From Croceimicrobium sp963977415 (GTDB lineage: Bacteria; Bacteroidota; Bacteroidia; Flavobacteriales; Schleiferiaceae): a stretch of DNA of 64,000 nucleotides. The translations under genes and the position numbers were made by a program. Positions 42,590-51,180 of this stretch are shown piece by piece. The notes beneath the pieces are model-generated. The model worked only from the letters and a program-made list of their open reading frames with translations. It did no database searches and was not told where the DNA came from. Location: positions 186,001 through 250,000 of the forward strand of contig CAXBOS010000004.1 in assembly GCA_963977415.1 (NCBI GenBank). The letters are read 5' to 3'. Position 1 is the stretch's first letter. The number at the start of each line of letters is the position of its first letter.

Positions 42590-43864
42590 ATGATATATTC
42601 CAATACCGCCGCTGGCGCATTCGAAGCAGATCAGCAAGATCCATTACATAAATATCGAGCACAGTTTTTATTTCCGCAGCACAATGGGAAAGATAGCCTG
42701 TATTTTACCGGTAACTCGCTAGGCTTGCAAGCACGCAAAACCAAAGAACTTATTTTAGAGGAATTAGAAGATTGGCATAAATACGGCGTGGAAGGCCACA
42801 TAGAAGCACGTCGTCCTTGGCTTTCTTATCACGAGAATTTTAGTGATAATCTCGCGAAAATTGTCGGGGCCAAATCTACGGAAGTGGTGGCCATGAACGG
42901 CCTTACCACTAATCTACATCTTTTAATGGTTAGCTTTTATCGTCCGCAGGGCAAGCGCACTAAAATCCTGTGCGAAGGCAAGGCTTTTCCGAGCGATCAA
43001 TATGCTTTAAAAAGTCAATTGCGTTTTCACGGTCTTTCGCCAGATGAGTATTTAATTGAAATTATGCCCGATCCGGAAACTGAGCTGATAGATGAAGAGC
43101 GGATTATTGCGGCTATCGATGCAAATAAGGATGACTTAGCTTTGATTATGATTGGCGGCGTAAATTATTACACAGGTCAGTGGTTCGATATGCAAAGGAT
43201 TACCGATGCAGGAAAAAGAGCGGGTGCCATAGTTGGTTGGGATTTAGCCCATGCTGCAGGTAATGTGCCTCTGCAATTGCACGAGTGGCAAGTTGATTTC
43301 GCGGCTTGGTGTGGTTATAAATATTTAAACTCGGGTCCAGGTGGAGTTTCGGGAGCCTTTATTCACGAAAAGCACCACGGACAAAAAGATATCCCTCGTT
43401 TTGAAGGCTGGTGGGGCCACGATAAACAAAATCGCTTTGCCATGCCCGATGAATTTATTCCCATACCTACCGCAGAAGCCTGGCAGTTAAGCAATGCGCC
43501 GGTTTTAGCGATGACGCCACTTTTAGCTAGTCTTGAGCTCTTTGCGGAAGTGGGTATGGATCAGTTACGCCAGAAAGCGCTGAAACTTACCGCCTATTTA
43601 GAGCAGGTTGTTAACGATGTGCGTGCTAATACGGGAGTAGAATTAAAGATTATCACACCTACCGAGCCACACAGAAGAGGCAGCCAGTTATCGATAATCT
43701 TGCCTAACAAAGGGAAAGTGGTGTTTAATAAACTTACTGCTCATGGTGTAATTGCCGATTGGCGCGAGCCCGATGTAATTCGTTTGGCGCCTGTGCCGCT
43801 TTACAACTCCTTTAGCGACGTGTTTGAATTTGGGCAATTGCTTGAAAAATTTTTAAAAGATTAA
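42590..43864 (+). CDS. kynU: Kynureninase
   Basis: A 424-residue PLP enzyme that cleaves kynurenine or 3-hydroxykynurenine to (3-hydroxy)anthranilate and alanine. Motifs are YFTGNSLGLQ near the N-terminus, VGWDLAHAAGNVPLQLHEW, and the PLP lysine in WCGYKYLNSGPGGVSG. RRGSQLSIIL and IADWREPDVIRLAPVPLYNSF complete the C-terminal domain. It is followed after one base by kmo, so the pair forms a 3-hydroxyanthranilate branch of tryptophan breakdown, often leading to NAD in Bacteroidota. Tryptophan dioxygenase and 3-hydroxyanthranilate dioxygenase are not in the window. Confidence 0.97.
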   Translation: MIYSNTAAGAFEADQQDPLHKYRAQFLFPQHNGKDSLYFTGNSLGLQARKTKELILEELEDWHKYGVEGHIEARRPWLSYHENFSDNLAKIVGAKSTEVVAMNGLTTNLHLLMVSFYRPQGKRTKILCEGKAFPSDQYALKSQLRFHGLSPDEYLIEIMPDPETELIDEERIIAAIDANKDDLALIMIGGVNYYTGQWFDMQRITDAGKRAGAIVGWDLAHAAGNVPLQLHEWQVDFAAWCGYKYLNSGPGGVSGAFIHEKHHGQKDIPRFEGWWGHDKQNRFAMPDEFIPIPTAEAWQLSNAPVLAMTPLLASLELFAEVGMDQLRQKALKLTAYLEQVVNDVRANTGVELKIITPTEPHRRGSQLSIILPNKGKVVFNKLTAHGVIADWREPDVIRLAPVPLYNSFSDVFEFGQLLEKFLKD

Positions 43865-43865
43865 T

Positions 43866-45215
43866 ATGGAAAAGAAAAATATATCTATTGCGGGTGCGGG
43901 TTTAGTAGGATCTCTACTGTCTATTTATTTGGCCAAGCGTGGTCATAAAGTAGATATTTATGAAGGTCGTCCTGATGCGCGAAAGAAAAATATTGGCGGC
44001 GGGCGTTCCATTAACCTCGCCCTAAGCGATAGAGGTTTAAAAGCCTTAGCAGGCGTTGGTCTTGACCAGAAAGTACTCGATAAAATGTCTATTCCGATGT
44101 ATCGTCGTGTAATGCACGATAAAGAAGGAAATTTATCTTATCAGCCTTATGGTAAGGAAGGTCAAGCCATTAATTCCGTTTCTCGCTCGGGCTTAAATGC
44201 CATGTTGGTTGAAGAAGCAGAAGCAAATGGCGTTACGATTCATTTTGAGCAGCGTTGCAAGGCGATAGATCTAGAATCGGCCACCGCTCGTTTTGAGAAC
44301 GCATCTGGCGAAAGCCAAGAAGTGCACGCCGACCTATTATTTGGGGCAGATGGCGCTTATAGTGCCGTGCGTAAGGCGATGGTGCGTACCGATCGTTTTA
44401 GCTATTCGCAAGAGTATATTGATCATGGCTACAAAGAATTAACCATTCCTCCGGGCGCTAATGGCGAGTTTTTGATGGAGAAAAATGCCTTGCACATTTG
44501 GCCACGCGGTAATTATATGCTTATTGCTTTGCCTAATCCTGACGCGAGTTTTACCTGCACTTTGTTCTTCCCTTATGAAGGCAATCCTTCTTTCTCAAGT
44601 TTGGATAGCCTGGCAAAAGCACGTGCCTTTTTTGAAGAGCAATTTGCAGATGCTTTGGCTTTGATGCCAGATTTTGATGAGGAGTGGGAAAATAATCCTA
44701 ATTCTTCTTTAATGATTGTGCGCTGTTTCCCTTGGACGCGTAACGGCAAGGTGGCCCTTATTGGAGATGCGAGCCATGCTATTGTTCCCTTTTACGGACA
44801 AGGAATGAATAGTGGTTTTGAAGATTGTACCGCCTTAAGCCGTTTAATGGATCAATACGGCGATGATTGGGCTGCGATGTTTAAAGCTTATGAAATAGAA
44901 CGCAAACCCGATGGCGATGCTATTGCCGATTTAGCGATGCGTAATTTTGTGGAAATGCGCGATTTAACCGGTGATGCTGATTTCCTTTTGCAGAAGAAGA
45001 TAGAGGCGAAATTTTCAAAGAAATATCCAACTAAGTGGACACCCCTTTATTCTTTGGTAACCTTCTCGGCCGATGTGCGCTACTCCGAAGCTTTGGCTTT
45101 AGGGAAAAAGCAAGATAGCCTGATGGCCGAAATTATGGCCATGCCTAATATTCACGAGATTTGGGATAGCGAAGCGGTGGAAACCAAAATGCTCGCTTTA
45201 GCAGAGAAGCTATAA
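43866..45215 (+). CDS. kmo: Kynurenine 3-monooxygenase
   Basis: A 449-residue FAD-dependent hydroxylase making 3-hydroxykynurenine from kynurenine. The N-terminal dinucleotide fold is ISIAGAGLVGSLLSIYLAKRG, then GGGRSINLALSDRGLKAL (substrate region), and the second FAD motif is ALIGDASHAIVPFYGQGMNSGFEDC. The C-terminal extension (residues about 380-449) that covers the active site in Kmo is present. It starts one base after kynU, and the operon ends at a strong UUCG hairpin. Confidence 0.96.
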   Translation: MEKKNISIAGAGLVGSLLSIYLAKRGHKVDIYEGRPDARKKNIGGGRSINLALSDRGLKALAGVGLDQKVLDKMSIPMYRRVMHDKEGNLSYQPYGKEGQAINSVSRSGLNAMLVEEAEANGVTIHFEQRCKAIDLESATARFENASGESQEVHADLLFGADGAYSAVRKAMVRTDRFSYSQEYIDHGYKELTIPPGANGEFLMEKNALHIWPRGNYMLIALPNPDASFTCTLFFPYEGNPSFSSLDSLAKARAFFEEQFADALALMPDFDEEWENNPNSSLMIVRCFPWTRNGKVALIGDASHAIVPFYGQGMNSGFEDCTALSRLMDQYGDDWAAMFKAYEIERKPDGDAIADLAMRNFVEMRDLTGDADFLLQKKIEAKFSKKYPTKWTPLYSLVTFSADVRYSEALALGKKQDSLMAEIMAMPNIHEIWDSEAVETKMLALAEKL

Positions 45216-45234
45216 ACCAAAATAGCTTTAAATA

Positions 45235-45270
45235 AAAAAGAGGACTCATTTTCGAATGGGTCCTCTTTTT
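45235..45270. terminator. Bidirectional terminator, UUCG tetraloop
   Basis: A long stem (16 bp with one T-G pair; AAAAAGAGGACTCATT against AATGGGTCCTCTTTTT) closing a TTCG loop, between kmo and the convergent toxin gene. The last bases coincide with the toxin stop codon. Confidence 0.92.
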
Positions 45271-45527
45271 TAGTCGTAGTGAAAGCGGCATTTTGCAATA
45301 AGAACTTCTTCCTCTGTAACTCGGTAAATTAAGCGATGTTCTTTGTCAATTCGTCTTGACCAATAGCCCTGATATTTGTGTTTAAGAGCCTCTGGTTTTC
45401 CTAAACCTGTAAAAGGCGTTCTTGAAATATCTTTCAAAAGCTCATTAGTCTTTTTGAGGTTCTTCTTATTTGTTTTTTGCCAATACAAGTAGTCAGCCCA
45501 AGACTCTTCAACAAACACAAACTTCAT
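45270..45527 (-). CDS. yoeB: YoeB toxin (mRNA interferase)
   Basis: An 85-residue Txe/YoeB toxin, a ribosome-dependent mRNA interferase. The whole chain aligns with E. coli YoeB, for example SRTPFTGLGKPEALKH and SRRIDKEHRLIY. The catalytic residues are kept at the same numbering: Glu46, Arg65, His83 and Tyr84. The start overlaps the antitoxin stop by four bases (ATGA), the usual coupling that makes antitoxin first. The end runs into the shared terminator. Confidence 0.96.
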   Translation of the reverse strand: MKFVFVEESWADYLYWQKTNKKNLKKTNELLKDISRTPFTGLGKPEALKHKYQGYWSRRIDKEHRLIYRVTEEEVLIAKCRFHYD

Positions 45528-45778
45528 TCTTCGATAAGCTCTTTTGTGAAAGAGTCAGCTTGGTTTAATTTTTTAATCGCTGCATCAAGCCTTTTTTCAT
45601 TAGCCAAGGAGCTTAGTTCGTGCTGCGTGGCGTTTAAAGAGTTGTATTCATCTAAGGAAATAACAACAACCCCCGAACTCTTTCCTCTATTAATAATCAA
45701 GGTTTCAAAGTCATCGGAAACGGCGTCAAGATATTTCTTGATGTTTTTTCTGAAATCAGAAATGGTTGTTGTGAGCAT
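45524..45778 (-). CDS. yefM: YefM-type antitoxin (Phd/YefM family)
   Basis: An 84-residue antitoxin that binds YoeB and represses its own operon. The N-terminal Phd/YefM DNA-binding fold is visible (TTTISDFRKNIKKYLDAVS, LIINRGKSSGVVVISLDEYNSL), and the C-terminal acidic and flexible part (NQADSFTKELIEE) would wrap the toxin. The start is the ATG of MLTTTISDF; the eight extra residues of the open frame would be encoded by the operator itself. Confidence 0.92.
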   Translation of the reverse strand: MLTTTISDFRKNIKKYLDAVSDDFETLIINRGKSSGVVVISLDEYNSLNATQHELSSLANEKRLDAAIKKLNQADSFTKELIEE

Positions 45779-45783
45779 TTTAT

Positions 45784-45813
45784 TGTACTTTATTTTGTAC
45801 AAAAATAAGTACA
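45784..45813. promoter_or_regulatory. YefM-YoeB operator array
   Basis: A central palindrome TGTACA (45796-45801) is flanked on each side by a five-of-six match (TGTACT at 45784-45789 and AGTACA at 45808-45813), with centres exactly 12 bases apart. TGTACA is the core that E. coli YefM-YoeB recognises. The array sits just before the antitoxin ATG, where repressor binding would block transcription. Confidence 0.8.
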
Positions 45814-45879
45814 GAGCAGTGGTTTTCCAAAAATAAATCCGAGGTCACTTGACACGTTAATTTTCACTCTTTTCTAATC

Positions 45880-47787
45880 CTACTTCACGACCACTTTTTC
45901 TTGTCCAATCAATTCACCTTTGGCATTGCTAATCTTTAAGATATAAAGACCTTTTGCCAAGCGATCGGTGCGGAAACGGAAACTGTTTACACCGGCTAGG
46001 GCCAATTCCTCTACCTGAAAGAGCGGCCCATTTTTACCATCTAGCTGATAAAGGCTAAAATTGAGAAGTTCTTCTTTTTCTTGTTCAATTTCTACTCTAA
46101 ACCAATCGATACTAGGATTGGGACTAAGCGAAATTTTTGGAGAAGCTTCTTCCTTCAGACCGATATCGCTGATGGGGGTTTGGTTCCAGTTTGGGCTTCG
46201 CAACTTGGCCAGAACAGTCAAGGGTACTCCTTGAGGACTGGCTTCATATCCTGTAGCCCAAATGGTACCCGTGTCGCCGTAGGCTAATTGGTTACCGGTA
46301 TAATCGCCCCAGCGCTCATATGTGCGATCGCCATTACTGGAGATGATATCAATATAATCACCGCCTTCTACAATTTGTGTTCTTTCGCTGTAGCTAGAAT
46401 CGTTATCAAAAAAGATAGCGGAAAAGCCAGCATTAAGGCTGTCGCCAGAATGGTTAAAGGTTAAAATCGATTCTACTTCAGCTCCCGATTTCCCCGTAAA
46501 GGTTACTTGAGGATAGCCCACGTCAATAGGATCAAGGTTGATGATTTTAAAATAACTGTTGGTTTTATTAGCACTTCTTAAGTCGATGATACCGTGATAA
46601 AAACCAGCGTTACCCGTTGGTGTTATGGTGTTGCCCACATACTGTATCCGTTGATTAAACATAAACCCACCCTGAATTCTGCAATCATTGCAGTCGAAAG
46701 TATGGTTGTTTTTCTGACGGGCCGAAGGAGGTAATCCATAATTGGTTTCTGTCGTGTAAACTTCCAAGCTTAGCTGCGGATTGCCCGTTGCTTTGTCGTC
46801 TATTTTGGCCACGAAAATGCTATCGTTAAGTGGGTCCAAGGCACGGCTGCCCAAAAAGTAAGTAGGAGCGGGAAGTAATTCCTTACCGTTGTCTATACCC
46901 GTAAAACTGAAAAGGTTTTTGCCGCCATATTCTAGGTTGTAATAGTAATGCTCTGTTAAAGCGAGCGAATCATAGCCTGCCTGTTTACCAATTTGACGAA
47001 TGGTAGTTTGCACATAGCCACTGTTATTAGTAGAGCCATTGTAAAAAGTGTTCATGGTAATAAATAGGTCATCCTTGTTTACCGTAATATGTGGGTAGTC
47101 GCTCCAAGTACTATCGTTTAAAGGGTTGCCATTGATACGGTAAATATTAAAGCCATCGGCCAAGTCATTACTTTTAGAGAAGCCAATAATAATGGTGCTA
47201 TTCTCCCAGGTATTACCGCTGAGGTAGAGCACAATAAAACGATCTGATTCGGGATCATAAATGGCGCGAGGGTCGTATTTACTGCCCGGTAAAAATTGGG
47301 TAGGACGGTAAAAACGGAAAAGGGTTAACTCGTATAACAAACTATCTTTTACATAATCGTAAGCTCCAATGGTAGAGTTTCGTACTCTTAAAATTTGCTG
47401 ATTACGACCGATGGCAAAATCATCGTCATTTGGAACAGATCCGCTGTAGTTATTACCGTTTAAGCTATCCAAAACCTGAGGTTTAGGAGTGGTTTTAGAA
47501 ACTTTGAAAGTCGAGTTATTTTTAAATTGCGGTATCTCGGTGCGCTCAGCCTTCCTTTTGTTAGCAATTTCGCGGTCGAGATGTGCATTAGGATGCGGCA
47601 TTTCTTCGGCTTGTAAAATAGGGGAATAGTCTATTTCAGTTTTATTTGGCACAAATGAGCCAACCGGACTTATGTTGTTAGACGTTTTAACTTTATAACT
47701 AAATTGAGCACTGCTTAAAAAAGGGAGAAGGAAGACTAAACAAAAGGCTGTCTTTTTTGGTAGAGTACTTATCTTCGTAATGCGCAT
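45880..47787 (-). CDS. T9SS cargo protein of unknown fold
   Basis: A 635-residue secreted protein. The signal peptide is TAFCLVFLLPFLSSAQ and the start is set at MRITKIST, 26 codons inside the longest frame. The middle shows beta-propeller-like strands with repeated short motifs (DYVKDSLLYELTLF, DSTWSDYPHITVNKDDLFIT), a likely exo-type propeller or lectin domain, and Cys pair HTFDCNDCR. The last 75 residues are a type A T9SS sorting domain (ISLSPNPSIDWFRVEIEQEK, LAKGLYILKISNAKG). Substrate or partner unknown. It is divergent from the large barrel protein with a 58-base gap. Confidence 0.83.
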   Translation of the reverse strand: MRITKISTLPKKTAFCLVFLLPFLSSAQFSYKVKTSNNISPVGSFVPNKTEIDYSPILQAEEMPHPNAHLDREIANKRKAERTEIPQFKNNSTFKVSKTTPKPQVLDSLNGNNYSGSVPNDDDFAIGRNQQILRVRNSTIGAYDYVKDSLLYELTLFRFYRPTQFLPGSKYDPRAIYDPESDRFIVLYLSGNTWENSTIIIGFSKSNDLADGFNIYRINGNPLNDSTWSDYPHITVNKDDLFITMNTFYNGSTNNSGYVQTTIRQIGKQAGYDSLALTEHYYYNLEYGGKNLFSFTGIDNGKELLPAPTYFLGSRALDPLNDSIFVAKIDDKATGNPQLSLEVYTTETNYGLPPSARQKNNHTFDCNDCRIQGGFMFNQRIQYVGNTITPTGNAGFYHGIIDLRSANKTNSYFKIINLDPIDVGYPQVTFTGKSGAEVESILTFNHSGDSLNAGFSAIFFDNDSSYSERTQIVEGGDYIDIISSNGDRTYERWGDYTGNQLAYGDTGTIWATGYEASPQGVPLTVLAKLRSPNWNQTPISDIGLKEEASPKISLSPNPSIDWFRVEIEQEKEELLNFSLYQLDGKNGPLFQVEELALAGVNSFRFRTDRLAKGLYILKISNAKGELIGQEKVVVK

Positions 47788-47845
47788 GCTTTTGAAATTT
47801 AATTGATTAACCCACGTTTCGCTACGTGTACCTATAAATATTAAT

Positions 47846-50800
47846 TTGAAAAAAAAATATTCCAATATTCTTTTCCGTCTCTGCTTCTTGTTGTGCTTTT
47901 TCGCTAGTCAGCAGATAAGCGCCCAATTTTACTATGGAATAAGACAAGAGTACGGAAAAAATCGGGTTCAATTTAATGACTTTGATTGGATATTTCTACG
48001 CTTCGATGCCTTCGATGTTTATTTTTATCGCGGTAATGAAGAATTAGCGGAAAATGTCGCCCGCCTTACCCATAAAAACCTTCCTCGCATCGAATCTTAT
48101 CTGGATGCACCGCTGGATGAGCGAGTACAAATTTTAGTTTTCAATAATCTTTCCGATTTAAAGCAGAGTAATGTAAATAGCAATGAGGAAGACGATTACA
48201 ATACTGGCGGGGTAACGCGCATTAGCGGCAGTCGCCTCTTCGTTTATTTTGATGGCGATTATCAAAATCTGGAGAAAACCCTTAAAATGGGCCTAACGGA
48301 AGTGGTTTTGAGCAATTTTCTCTACGGAAGTTTCACGCAGTCTTTAGCCAATTCAGCCTTGTTAAACCTGCCTTCTTGGTATATGGAAGGTCTAATTTCT
48401 TACATGGGCGATAGCTGGAATAGTGATGTGGATATTAAAGTGCGCGATGGTTTTTACAGCAATCAATACAAAAGAATAAACTCCCTCACCCAGCTGGATG
48501 CGCGCTACGCCGGTCACTCTTTCTGGTATTTTATTGCACAGACTTACGGCGATAAAATTATCCGTAACATCGTTTACATGTCCGTTGTTAACCGCGACAT
48601 TGAAAGTGGCTTTCTCTATATTTTAGGAAAGGAGCTGGATGAGATTACCGAGGATTGGAAGGCCTTTTATGCCGATCGCTATGCAAATACGCAAACAGTA
48701 AACCTTAAAGAGAAAAAGAGTCTCATCAAAGCCAAAAAGAACCATGAAATAACCAAGATAGTGGCTAGCGATGATGGACGCTATATAAGCTATGTGGATC
48801 GACGTTTCTCGCAGTATAAAATTTATGTTTACGATAGACAAACCAATAAAAAGGAAAAAGTTTACAGCGGTGGTTATCGCATCGCCCAAAACACGGATTA
48901 TAGTTATCCGCTTTTAGCCTGGCATCCTAATAACACCAATCTGGCAATAATCACAGAAGAAAAAGGCGGCACTAATTTAAGCATCTACGACAGTGAAAAA
49001 GAGGAGCTTACGACCAAGCCCTTTTTTCGCTTCGATAAAATAATATCGCTGGAGTATGCACCAAATGGTAAGCAGTTTCTGTTAAGTGCCGCGAAAAATG
49101 GTCAGTCAGATATTTACGTGTACACCATTCTGAATACTAAAATTCAGGCGATTACTAGCGATGCATACGATGATCTGCATCCTACCTTTATTTCAGGGGG
49201 AAGTCGCATAGTATGGTCATCGAACCGTCCAGTTGATACGCTTTACCCACGCTCGAACAAGATGTTTAGTACCGATAACCTCGATTTATTCGCTACTGAT
49301 AATCGTGAACTGCGGAATGATACAGTTGCCATTTGGCGTCTCACTAAAAGCCCACTTATTAATGAAGTTGCTAGTGAAGAGTTAGCGCCTGGCTTGGTTG
49401 GTTTTTACAGTAATCGCAGCAATGTAAGACGCCAGCATGCTGTAAAAATTGATAGTGCAATTGCTTATGTGGATACCACTACGCATTACGATTATTTCTT
49501 CAGCGAGTATGCCTTAAGTGATAATCAGTTTAGTTTGGTGGACGCGACTTACAGTAAAGAATCGGGTTTAAGCCATAGTGTTTACCTGCAAGATGGACGA
49601 TACCGCATCTATGAAAATGAATTGCCATTAGAAGGCTTGCTGTCTTCACAAGCTATTAAGGTGAAGTCTAAAGATATCCGCCTCGAGGGAGAGATGCCAC
49701 CCTCTGCTCCAAAGGAAGATCCTAACGAAGTACTTGAGCCTTTATATTATCCTGGTATAAGCAGAAGTCAATTGAGCCTCAATATTCTAAACTATAGTTT
49801 TAAAGGGGAACGAAAAGTCGAGGAAAGCAAAAAAGAAGAGCCCGATTTTGAGCGTAATCTGTTATTACCCGCAATAAATCCTGAAGATGTTGTGGCTCAA
49901 GCCGAAGATGAAATAGAAATTCCAGCGGTGCGCAATTATTTTCTTTCCTTCTTTAAAGATAATTTTACGGTGCGTTTTGATAATATGTTTGATAATCCTC
50001 AATACCAGCCTTTTACGGGCTTTGTAAGTGGAGATATATTAAACCAAGGTTTCAACATGAATTTCAAGTTGGGAGCAATGGATTTAATGCACGATTATCG
50101 CTTAGTTGCTGGCTTACGCACTACCTTTTCGCCCCTACCAGGAACTTCTTTAGCCCCTAATGCCGAGTTTATTATTGGGGTGGCAGATTTTAAAAATCGC
50201 ATGGATAAGTTTTACACTTATACCCGTCGCTCACAAGTACAGATTTTGGCGCTAAACAATTACCGCCGTTTAATTAATAATGAGTTTAACTATAAGGTAG
50301 TTTACCCGTTTAATCCAGTGGCCTCCCTTCATCTTTCGGTGGGCTATCGCTTCGATGAAAATATCCGCTTGGCTACGGATTTTAACCAAATTGGAGAATC
50401 AATAAATTACACTGATTACGCTATTGCAAGAGCGGCTTATATTTATGATAATACGCGTAAACTAGGCCTAAATTTGTATGCAGGCTTGCGTTACAAGGCC
50501 TTCGCGGAGCATTATCGTAACTTAACCGTTAGTCCAACGGGATTGTATACCGCGGGGGTTGATGCACGTCATTACTTAATTATTCATCGTAATTTCATTT
50601 GGGCAAATCGCTTTGCAGCAGGAACCTCTTTTGGGGCCGAAAAACTAATCTATATAATGGGTGGTGTTGATAATGACTTCTCGCCTAATTTGGATCAGAG
50701 TACTCCTATCGCCCGCGAGAATAACTATATCTTCCAAACTTTGGTTACCAATATGCGCGGCTTCTTCCAGAATACGCGTAACGGAAATACTTTTGCCGTT

Positions 50801-51148
50801 GTTAATTCGGAGTTGCGTTTGCCGGTTGTGAGCTACTTTGCGAACCGTCCCATACGTAACGACTTTTTACAAAACCTTATGATTGTTGGTTTCGCCGATG
50901 TAGGTACCGCTTGGAATGGACCTTCGCCTTATTCGAAGGAAAATGTGATTAATACCATTACCGTTCCTTTAGGTACCGGCGGACAAATAGTATTAGATAG
51001 CCAAAAGGAGCCGATTATTTTAGGCACCGGAGTAGGCTTGCGCAGCCGACTTTTCGGCTATTATGTGCGCGCCGATTGGGCTTGGGGAATTGAAGATGGT
51101 ATTGTTTTACCCAATGTGTTTTATATTTCTTTGAGTACAGATTTTTAA
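47846..51148 (+). CDS. Large outer-membrane protein: peptidase-like, TolB-like and barrel domains
   Basis: An 1100-residue exported protein with signal peptide (FRLCFLLCFFASQQISAQ) and a TTG start. Residues 25-285 resemble a gluzincin (MA-type) peptidase domain, with the family's LNLPSWYMEGLISYMG, but the HExxH motif is replaced by LTEVVLSNF, so it is probably inactive. Residues about 290-540 are TolB-like WD40-type propeller repeats (DGRYISYVDRRFSQYKIYVYD, GGSRIVWSSNRPVD). The C-terminal 400 residues form an outer-membrane barrel of the BamA/D15 type (from VRFDNMFDNPQYQPF to VFYISLSTDF). Homologues occur in other Bacteroidota without known function; an envelope assembly role is an inference from the barrel. 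Confidence 0.8.
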   Translation: MKKKYSNILFRLCFLLCFFASQQISAQFYYGIRQEYGKNRVQFNDFDWIFLRFDAFDVYFYRGNEELAENVARLTHKNLPRIESYLDAPLDERVQILVFNNLSDLKQSNVNSNEEDDYNTGGVTRISGSRLFVYFDGDYQNLEKTLKMGLTEVVLSNFLYGSFTQSLANSALLNLPSWYMEGLISYMGDSWNSDVDIKVRDGFYSNQYKRINSLTQLDARYAGHSFWYFIAQTYGDKIIRNIVYMSVVNRDIESGFLYILGKELDEITEDWKAFYADRYANTQTVNLKEKKSLIKAKKNHEITKIVASDDGRYISYVDRRFSQYKIYVYDRQTNKKEKVYSGGYRIAQNTDYSYPLLAWHPNNTNLAIITEEKGGTNLSIYDSEKEELTTKPFFRFDKIISLEYAPNGKQFLLSAAKNGQSDIYVYTILNTKIQAITSDAYDDLHPTFISGGSRIVWSSNRPVDTLYPRSNKMFSTDNLDLFATDNRELRNDTVAIWRLTKSPLINEVASEELAPGLVGFYSNRSNVRRQHAVKIDSAIAYVDTTTHYDYFFSEYALSDNQFSLVDATYSKESGLSHSVYLQDGRYRIYENELPLEGLLSSQAIKVKSKDIRLEGEMPPSAPKEDPNEVLEPLYYPGISRSQLSLNILNYSFKGERKVEESKKEEPDFERNLLLPAINPEDVVAQAEDEIEIPAVRNYFLSFFKDNFTVRFDNMFDNPQYQPFTGFVSGDILNQGFNMNFKLGAMDLMHDYRLVAGLRTTFSPLPGTSLAPNAEFIIGVADFKNRMDKFYTYTRRSQVQILALNNYRRLINNEFNYKVVYPFNPVASLHLSVGYRFDENIRLATDFNQIGESINYTDYAIARAAYIYDNTRKLGLNLYAGLRYKAFAEHYRNLTVSPTGLYTAGVDARHYLIIHRNFIWANRFAAGTSFGAEKLIYIMGGVDNDFSPNLDQSTPIARENNYIFQTLVTNMRGFFQNTRNGNTFAVVNSELRLPVVSYFANRPIRNDFLQNLMIVGFADVGTAWNGPSPYSKENVINTITVPLGTGGQIVLDSQKEPIILGTGVGLRSRLFGYYVRADWAWGIEDGIVLPNVFYISLSTDF

Positions 51149-51180
51149 TTTCAGCCTTTGCTTTATCGCCTAGCATTTTT

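Noticed and set aside
47788..47865. Longer start of the third T9SS cargo gene
   Set aside because: It would overlap the divergent barrel gene and place 26 residues before a clear signal peptide.
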